Assembly (NCBI GenBank): GCA_013360825.1 | Contig: JABWAY010000117.1 | Coordinates: 1-11,883 of the forward strand | Length of the DNA stretch: 11,883 nucleotides | Direction: 5' to 3' | Origin: Candidatus Brocadiia bacterium | Lineage (GTDB): Bacteria; Planctomycetota; MHYJ01; WSZJ01 | Part shown: positions 6,181 to 11,883 of the stretch, in pieces | How the letters are laid out: each line of letters starts with the position of its first letter | Position numbering within the stretch: the first letter of the stretch is position 1 | Notes under the pieces: generated by a model | Told to the model about the DNA's origin: nothing | Seen by the model: the letters and a program-made list of their open reading frames with translations, nothing else | Databases searched by the model: none | Position numbers and translations under genes: made by a program

Positions 6181-6196
6181 TACTGAATTCTCAGTA
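6181..6196. repeat. dyad TACTGA-N4-TCAGTA upstream of the membrane-protein promoter
   Basis: This is a perfect 6-base inverted repeat with a 4-base centre (attc on the plus strand), between the methyltransferase stop (6212) and the -35 candidate, which it abuts. It could bind a dimeric regulator. On minus-strand RNA it could also be a weak AU-rich hairpin followed by TTGATTT. Confidence 0.35.
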
Positions 6197-6211
6197 CCGA
6201 AGAGCCGTCCC

Positions 6212-7012
6212 TCAGCCCCCGAGCCGCGCGGCGGTCTCCAGGTGCCCCGCGCCGCCCCACAGCGCGCGCTCCCGGTTCAGCGACGTCTCCAGGTCGAGCA
6301 GCCGCCGGAACTCCTGCGGATCCTCCAGCAGCGCCTCGTGCTTCCGGAGAGGAAGCACCGTCTTCCCGATCGTGGAGATCACCTCGAAACCGCGGCGGCG
6401 GAGAAGGGTCTCCAGCCCGTCCGGCGTGAAAAACGTCACCGGGAACCGCTCTTCGGGGCGCTCGGCGAGCCACTCGTCCTGCCCGGTCTTCAGGAACTGC
6501 TCCAGTCCCGCAACGTCCTTCCGCTCGAGGAAATGGCCGATGCCGGCGAACCGGTTGTCCACGCTCGCGACGAAAAGTCCCCCGGGCCTGAGGACCCGCG
6601 CGACCTGCTTCAGCGCTTCCCCCGGATCCGCCACGTAGGACAGGGGGTCGCCCTGGGCCCAGACGGCGCCGAATTCCCGGTCGGCGAACTCCTTCAGGTC
6701 CTGGAGGTCGCTGTGGATGCAGGTGACCCTGCCGGCGAGGCCGGCCTCCTCGACGCGGGCGCGGGCCTGGTCGACCATCTGGTGGGAGATGTCGGCGCAG
6801 ACGACGTCGTGCCCGGCGCGGGCGAGTTTGAGGGCCCAGATCCCGGTGCCGCCGCCGATATCGAGGATGCGGGAGCGTTCCCGGGGGAGGAGGGGGCGCG
6901 TGTGTTCCCATGTGACGCGCCGGTAGAGATCCCAGTAGCGGGAGTCGTACATGGAGTCGTACCGGTGCGCGATGCGGTCGTAGTATTTCTGCGGCGTTCC
7001 GCGGCGCGGCAT
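6212..7012 (-). CDS. class I SAM-dependent methyltransferase
   Basis: This 266-residue cytoplasmic methyltransferase is of the UbiE/Methyltransf_11/25 type. The N-terminus YYDRIAHRYDSMYD (10-23) is typical. Motif I is ILDIGGGTG (49-57), which binds S-adenosylmethionine. The acidic motif II residue is Asp74 in VVCADIS, the adenine-contact residue is probably Asp102 in HSDLQDL, and the post-motif strand is VLRPGGLFVASVDN (140-153). The C-terminal FTPDGLETLLRRRGFEVI (195-212) closes the Rossmann fold. The start lies nine bases after the stop of the toroid protein, and its weak AGG ribosome-binding site overlaps that stop, so it is the third gene of an operon. Substrate specificity cannot be read from the sequence; small-molecule substrates such as lipids or quinones are usual. 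No signal peptide is present, unlike the toroid protein encoded just before it. Confidence 0.9.
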   Translation of the reverse strand: MPRRGTPQKYYDRIAHRYDSMYDSRYWDLYRRVTWEHTRPLLPRERSRILDIGGGTGIWALKLARAGHDVVCADISHQMVDQARARVEEAGLAGRVTCIHSDLQDLKEFADREFGAVWAQGDPLSYVADPGEALKQVARVLRPGGLFVASVDNRFAGIGHFLERKDVAGLEQFLKTGQDEWLAERPEERFPVTFFTPDGLETLLRRRGFEVISTIGKTVLPLRKHEALLEDPQEFRRLLDLETSLNRERALWGGAGHLETAARLGG

Positions 7013-7021
7013 GCCGGGAGC

Positions 7022-8080
7022 CTACTTCTGGAAGATCGGGAGGTACCCGCAGGGGACCTGCATGATCACGCAGGCCATGGCGGTGGCGTACGCGGGGCCG
7101 ACGTCGTCGCGCCAGGAACCGTCCTGCTCCTGGCGGGCGATCAGTTCCCGCGTCACGCCGCGGTAGTACTCGCGGAAGGTGTCCTCGCCGGCGACGTAGA
7201 ACGCCTGGACGGCGTAGTAATGGCCGTACATGTAGTGATAGGAGCCGTAGTTCAGGGTGTGGCGGAAGCGCTGGAGCCAGCGGATGCCCTTGTCCACGGC
7301 GCGGTCGTAGTATTCCCCCGCCGAGTGGAGGGCGACGACGCCGCAGGCGGTGAGGGGGAAGGTGGAGCGGGTGAATCCGCGGGAGGTCTGGTAGTTGAAG
7401 GACCCGTCGTTTCCGACGCAGCCGCGGATGTAGCGGACGCCGTCGTCGATGGTCGCCTTGGGGACGGCGATGCCGACGTTGCGGGCGGCGCGGAGCGCCT
7501 GGAGGGTGGAGACGGTGACGGAGATGTCCGCATCGACGGGCGTGGGCTGGTACCGCCAGCCGCCCTCGCGGTTCTGGCAGCCGATGATGAGGCGCACGGC
7601 GCCGCGGAGCTTGTCGCCGACGTCCGCGCGGCGGCTCATGCCGTAGATCTCGGCGAGGAACAGGGTGCAGAACGCGTGCTCGTACATCCGCGTTCCCTGG
7701 GAGGAGATGTAGCCGTCGTCCTCGCGGCAGCAGGACAGGACGAAACTCAGCGCGCGTTCCAGGACCTCGCCGTAGCGTCCGCGCCCGGGGACGGCCCCGC
7801 TGGCGAGAAACGCCATGCCGGCGATCGCCGTGATGCAGACGTGGTTCGACTCGCGGTCGTTGGAGTGCTCGTAGTTCTCGTTCAGCTTATAGCCCACGAT
7901 GCAGGACCACGACCCGTTCTCGTTCTGGTGCGCGGCGAGCCATTCCAGGCCCCGTTCCACCGACGACTGCACCTCGGGCGTGTAAATCCCGTCCTGGAGA
8001 TGATCGTCCGCTCCGGTCGAGCGGGGGAAGGCGAAGGCCGCGAAAAGGATCGCGGCGGACAGGATCAGCGTGTTTCTCAT
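7022..8080 (-). CDS. secreted alpha/alpha-toroid protein with squalene-cyclase/prenyltransferase repeats
   Basis: This 352-residue protein has a Sec signal peptide (about 1-23) and then alpha-hairpin repeats ending in QW-like motifs: HQNENGSWS (51-59), REDDGYIS (119-126), CQNREGGWRYQP (168-179), GNDGSFNY (223-230) and RQEQDGSWRDD (316-326). Other family marks are MYEHAF (132-137), YGHYYAVQAFY (285-295) and the C-terminal YLPIF. The DxDD acid motif of squalene-hopene cyclase is absent; DADIS (183-187) stands at a comparable place. It is roughly half the size of a true cyclase. With the signal peptide this argues for a periplasmic binding or scaffold protein rather than a terpene cyclase. Its ATG overlaps the stop of the propeller gene (ATGA), indicating translational coupling. 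The fold is confident; the function is unknown. Confidence 0.9.
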   Translation of the reverse strand: MRNTLILSAAILFAAFAFPRSTGADDHLQDGIYTPEVQSSVERGLEWLAAHQNENGSWSCIVGYKLNENYEHSNDRESNHVCITAIAGMAFLASGAVPGRGRYGEVLERALSFVLSCCREDDGYISSQGTRMYEHAFCTLFLAEIYGMSRRADVGDKLRGAVRLIIGCQNREGGWRYQPTPVDADISVTVSTLQALRAARNVGIAVPKATIDDGVRYIRGCVGNDGSFNYQTSRGFTRSTFPLTACGVVALHSAGEYYDRAVDKGIRWLQRFRHTLNYGSYHYMYGHYYAVQAFYVAGEDTFREYYRGVTRELIARQEQDGSWRDDVGPAYATAMACVIMQVPCGYLPIFQK

Positions 8081-11000
8081 TTTCCGTACACCTCGAGCGA
8101 TTCCCCCTGGCCCAGGAGCACCCGCCCCGGGATCACATCCATCGAATACGCGAGCGCGGACATCGGGCGACCTTCGATCCTACCCGAAGCGGCGCCGGAT
8201 TTTCTGTCGAGAATCACGAAGACGGGCACCCACTCCGTCGCGGCCCGCGGACCCTCCTGCCGGCGCTCGGGGCAGGCGATGACCAGATGGTCCTTCGCCG
8301 CGGCGCAGGGATAGATGGTGCGGGCGTCCGGAAGGGGGGTCGCCCAGAGCGGTTTTCCCGTCTCGGCCGACCATGCCCCGGTGGAAAACGTGCTTCCCTC
8401 GCGGGACTTCATCACGACGGTCGCGGCCTCCCCGTCGAGGAACAGCGCGCGCGGCTGCTGGGCGCCGATGTCGACGTCGTGAAGGAGTTTTCCGCCTTCG
8501 AGTTCGACGATCTTGAGCCGCGTCGTCTCCCCCTCGGCGAGGCAGACGGCGGCGGTCTTCGCGCCGACGACCAGCTCAAGGTCGGTCGCGATCCCCGGCA
8601 TCGGCTGCGACCAGAGCTTCCGCCCCGTCCCGACCTCGTACATCGCCAGCCCGCTGCGCTCTCCCGTCCCCGACCACGCCACCAGCCGGTCCGGTCCGGC
8701 CTGCACCACCCGCTGCGCCGACAGCTCCCAGCGCGCCGTCACCACCCCCGTCGTCCGGTCCGCCACCTGGACCAGCCGGTCGCTTCCCAGCCACACGAAC
8801 CTGTCCTCCATCAGCCAGAATTCCGAGACGACGCCGCGCACATCGGCGGACCAGAGAAGGGCCCCGTTGGAGGCGTCGAGGGCGGCGAGGTGGCTCATGC
8901 CGACGCGGAGGCCATGCGCGGCGAGGAAGATGAAACCGTCGGATTCGCGGGCGCGGCGGAAGCGAGCGGCGCGGACGGGGGTGCGCCAGGCGATGGCGCC
9001 GTCTTCGCGGTACGCGGTGAGTTCGGCGTCGCCGGCGATGACCAGGAGGCCGGCGGACCAGGCGGCCCAGTAGGCGGCCGGCGGCCCCGCGGCTTTCCAG
9101 AGCTGCCGGCCGGAGCCGGTTTCGACGGCGAAGACCGAGGGGCCGCTCGAGACCGGGAGGAGATCGGTCTTCCAGGAACGGATCCCGACGGGGACGAGCA
9201 CGGTCGCGTCCTGGTTGGCGGGTCCGTTCCAGGCCCACCGGCGCACGAGCGGCAGTTCCAGGACCGGCGGCCCCGCCGCGCCCCCCGCGGAGCGGTACCC
9301 CTCGCCTGCGAGCCGCGCCTCGGCCCACGCCCCGGCCTTCGCCTCGCGGCCGTCCATCGTGACCGCACGGTCGGGCCAGGAGCGGCGGAGCCTCCGCAGC
9401 TGCACGGCCGACATCCCCCACATCAGGCGCTTCTCGAAACTCACCGCCAGCTCCGCGACCGCCTGGGGGGTCGAGGGAGACGCCGGATACCGGTCGGCGA
9501 ATTTCGCCAGGCGATCGCACGCCCCCGCCCAGTCGCCGGCCGCGAACAGGGCGTGTCCCGAGTCGAACGCGGCGGTCTCCGCGGAGGCGGAGTTGGGGAA
9601 GTCGCGGATGATCGTGTCGAACGCGGAGGGGTCTCCCGAGGCCCGTGCGGCGGCGAGAAGCGCCTCCGCGCGGCGTTCGACGGCCGCGTACGTCGCGCGC
9701 CCGTGCCGTTCGACCACGGCCTGGATATCCCGGGCCGCCCGGTCCCGCGCCGGCTCCTCCCCGTTCAGGATCGCGCCCCCGTGCTGTTCGATCACCTCCT
9801 GGAGCACCAGGATCGCCTTCTCATGCTCGTCGGCCATGCGCCGCGCGCGGGCGATGCCGAACAGCAGGTCGAGCCACTCGGAATCGGTCTGCGCGAACCC
9901 CCGCGCACGTTCCAGGTCCTCCGCCGCGCGTGCGGCCGCGCCGGGCTTGCGGAGAAGCGCCTCCGCGGCGGCGGTGTGCATGTGGTAGAGCGCCCGCCGG
10001 CAGGTCTCGGCGATCCGGTCCCCCTCCTCCCCGCCCATCTTCCCGGCGAGTTCCAGCGCCTCCCGCAGAGCCGCCTCCGCCGCCGCTGCCTCGCCGGCCT
10101 GCTGGAGGCAGAGGGCGAGGCGGTAGCGCAGGAAGGGGTTCTTCGGGTTCTTCCGGATCTCGCCCTCGATGAAACCGCGGACCCGCGCGGCGTCGTACGC
10201 CACGTGCAGCTCGCGGTTGGAGGCGCAGAGCACCGAGCGGTCGACCAGGATGAGGTTTCCGGGCTGCCAGCCCCGGGCGGGCCAGGGAACGATTTCCCGC
10301 GCGCTGTCCGGGGCCCGCGCCCCCTTCTCGAACGCCGCCCACTGCAGCCGGAGGAGTCCCCCGGTCGCCGGAATGTACACCCCGTCCACGGCGAGGACTC
10401 CCCGTCCGGCGGCGAGGCCGGGAAGCGGCTCCTCGGTCGCGGCGTATTTCATGCTCGAGGCGTGCAGGGCGGTCACGACCTGCCCGGAGAGGTAGACCAC
10501 GCCGTTCCGGGCCCCGAGGAGGTGCCAGAGCTTCTGGCGCGGCCTTGGCCGCCGTCGCGCGTCGTCCTCGTCCGCGTACCCGGAGAATTTCCACTGCAGG
10601 GAGCCGTCGTCGGCCGAGAAGCTGAACAGGAAGGGGCCGTCCATGGGGGTCACCAGCACGCGCGCGCCGCCGGTCTTCGCGTCCGGGACGACCAGGATCG
10701 GGTTGTTGAACCAGGTCATCGGCTGTCGCGGGATTTCGGACGGCTCCTGGATCGGCGCGACCTTGAACCGGGGGTACCGCCGGGCCCAGCGCAGGGACCC
10801 CTCCAGCGCGTCGACGCACGCGACGATCCCGAGGTTCGTGCAGGTGTAGATCCTGTCGTCGGCGAGCGTCAGCGACAGCGGGATCGACTCGCGCGTGTTG
10901 TTGTTGAAGAGGTTGATTTCCTGGAATCCCTGGCAGATGAACGTCCTCCACAGCTCCTTCCCGGTCGCGGCCTCGAGGCAGACGACGTAGTGCTGCACCG

Positions 11001-11883
11001 GGTCCGTCGGGAACTGCCAGTACGTCGCGGCGCAGTAGAGCCGCTCGCCGTCCACGACCGGCGCGCCGTGGTAGCTCGTCCGCCCGTCCGGGTCGCGCGT
11101 GTCGCGCTGACCGCCTATCTGCCACACGATCCGCCCCGTCTGCACGTCCACACAGACCAGCTTCCGGAGCGGGATCGGGTAGACGACAATCAGCCAGTTG
11201 AGTTTCCGCTTCTCCTCCTCCGAACTCCCCACCATCGACATCCAGGCGAGCCCTCCGCGGACCGTGGCGGTCGAGAGGACGCGCTCGTCGAACATGATCG
11301 TCTCGGCCGGCTGGCTGGACAGGGACCAGAGCCGGCGGTCCCCCGAGCCGACCAGGTCGGCCGCCCAGGCGACATTCCCCTCGTTCACGACGACGACGCC
11401 GTCCGCCACCGCGGGAAGGACCGGGCGATAGTCCGGGAGGAGCGAATTCCAGGGGTTCCGGACGGTGCGCCATCCCCCGGAATCGGCCTCGCGCGTGGCG
11501 AAATCCTCGAAGGCATAGCGCGAATTCGGGGGGCTGACCGCGTCGAGCGGGCCGGCGAGCCGGTCCCTGGACGGGGAGCCTCCGAACGTGGGCCAGGACG
11601 CCCAGGAGGGGGCGTGCTCGACGGACGGACGCAGGCGCGCTCGCCCGATCCTGAAGGCCTCCGACACCGCGACGGACTTCCCGCGGAGCCGGACCCGCGC
11701 GCGGAGATCGATCCCGTCGCGCGACTCCAGCGCCTGGAGCGCCTCGGCGTTGTTCAGCGACCCGAGCGCCAGCGCAAGCCGCGCGCACGCCACCGGGGCG
11801 ACCGCCCCGCTCTTCGGCGCATCCAGCGCCTCCGCCAGCGCGCGCGCCTCATCCTCCACCAGCCCCGCTTCACGAAGCGCGTC
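8077..11883 (-). CDS. large PQQ-type beta-propeller / TPR / beta-propeller protein (5'-partial)
   Basis: The frame is open to the window edge. The GTG at 11859 is the first candidate start, but codons before it continue the same helix (DALREAGL), so the true start is probably outside. Numbering from that GTG (1260 residues): a helical N-terminus (1-80); WPTFGGSPSRDR (89-100), the usual entry to such propellers; a first propeller with blades CVDVQTGRIVWQ (236-247), CLEAATGKELW (294-304), CVDALEGSLRW (348-358) and SFSADDGSLQW (413-423). A TPR-like helical region follows (about 564-830, e.g. NPFLRYRLALCLQQAGE, 574-590). A second propeller has AVETGSGRQLW (911-921), ALDASNGALLW (993-1003), YEVGTGRKLW (1074-1083) and WSAETGKPLW (1163-1172). 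PQQ-like blades do not prove cofactor binding. It probably acts outside the cytoplasm as a scaffold or sensor with the downstream toroid protein. Confidence 0.9.
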   Translation of the reverse strand, partial: DALREAGLVEDEARALAEALDAPKSGAVAPVACARLALALGSLNNAEALQALESRDGIDLRARVRLRGKSVAVSEAFRIGRARLRPSVEHAPSWASWPTFGGSPSRDRLAGPLDAVSPPNSRYAFEDFATREADSGGWRTVRNPWNSLLPDYRPVLPAVADGVVVVNEGNVAWAADLVGSGDRRLWSLSSQPAETIMFDERVLSTATVRGGLAWMSMVGSSEEEKRKLNWLIVVYPIPLRKLVCVDVQTGRIVWQIGGQRDTRDPDGRTSYHGAPVVDGERLYCAATYWQFPTDPVQHYVVCLEAATGKELWRTFICQGFQEINLFNNNTRESIPLSLTLADDRIYTCTNLGIVACVDALEGSLRWARRYPRFKVAPIQEPSEIPRQPMTWFNNPILVVPDAKTGGARVLVTPMDGPFLFSFSADDGSLQWKFSGYADEDDARRRPRPRQKLWHLLGARNGVVYLSGQVVTALHASSMKYAATEEPLPGLAAGRGVLAVDGVYIPATGGLLRLQWAAFEKGARAPDSAREIVPWPARGWQPGNLILVDRSVLCASNRELHVAYDAARVRGFIEGEIRKNPKNPFLRYRLALCLQQAGEAAAAEAALREALELAGKMGGEEGDRIAETCRRALYHMHTAAAEALLRKPGAAARAAEDLERARGFAQTDSEWLDLLFGIARARRMADEHEKAILVLQEVIEQHGGAILNGEEPARDRAARDIQAVVERHGRATYAAVERRAEALLAAARASGDPSAFDTIIRDFPNSASAETAAFDSGHALFAAGDWAGACDRLAKFADRYPASPSTPQAVAELAVSFEKRLMWGMSAVQLRRLRRSWPDRAVTMDGREAKAGAWAEARLAGEGYRSAGGAAGPPVLELPLVRRWAWNGPANQDATVLVPVGIRSWKTDLLPVSSGPSVFAVETGSGRQLWKAAGPPAAYWAAWSAGLLVIAGDAELTAYREDGAIAWRTPVRAARFRRARESDGFIFLAAHGLRVGMSHLAALDASNGALLWSADVRGVVSEFWLMEDRFVWLGSDRLVQVADRTTGVVTARWELSAQRVVQAGPDRLVAWSGTGERSGLAMYEVGTGRKLWSQPMPGIATDLELVVGAKTAAVCLAEGETTRLKIVELEGGKLLHDVDIGAQQPRALFLDGEAATVVMKSREGSTFSTGAWSAETGKPLWATPLPDARTIYPCAAAKDHLVIACPERRQEGPRAATEWVPVFVILDRKSGAASGRIEGRPMSALAYSMDVIPGRVLLGQGESLEVYGK

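Noticed and set aside
9821..11788. A 655-codon minus-strand frame and several Arg/Pro-rich plus-strand frames inside the propeller gene
   Set aside because: They are shadows of the large propeller protein, with no motifs and extreme Arg/Pro/Ala content.

Overview
The window is very GC-rich, densely coding and almost entirely transcribed from the minus strand. The gene content suggests an uncultured-type member of the Planctomycetota: a large PQQ-type beta-propeller/TPR protein coupled to a secreted alpha/alpha-toroid (squalene-cyclase-repeat) protein, several Sec-exported proteins of unknown function, and weak or absent Shine-Dalgarno sequences in front of some genes. This assignment is inferred from gene style, not from a marker gene. 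Nothing here looks like phage, an insertion sequence or CRISPR.

Layout, right to left (the direction of transcription). Block 1 (11883-6212) is a tightly packed three-gene unit. It holds a >1260-residue propeller-TPR-propeller protein that is cut by the window edge, a secreted alpha/alpha-toroid repeat protein whose start overlaps the previous stop (ATGA), and, 9 bases later, a class I SAM-dependent methyltransferase. Block 2 is a six-helix membrane protein (6139-5432) with a His-rich N-terminus and an internal duplication. It is followed by a secreted alpha/beta-hydrolase (5259-4357) whose 172-base leader contains a long inverted repeat. Block 3 is a tandem pair of secreted paralogs of unknown function (4131-3127 and 2666-1524). 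Each has its own strong intrinsic terminator and a similar -24/-12 (sigma-54-like) promoter candidate at nearly the same distance from its start codon. Block 4 is holA, the DNA polymerase III delta subunit (1389-403), with a sigma-70-like promoter so close to the ATG that the mRNA would be almost leaderless, then a 69-residue zinc-ribbon protein (381-172). At the extreme left, bases 1-59 read as a possible plus-strand C-terminal tail, which would converge on the zinc-ribbon gene.

The genes do not form one obvious pathway. holA is housekeeping (clamp loader). The other genes mostly encode exported or membrane proteins. The least explained parts are the sigma-54-like paralog pair, the duplicated His/Asp membrane protein and the structured leader upstream of the hydrolase. 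I could not run any search, so all family assignments rest on motifs read by eye.
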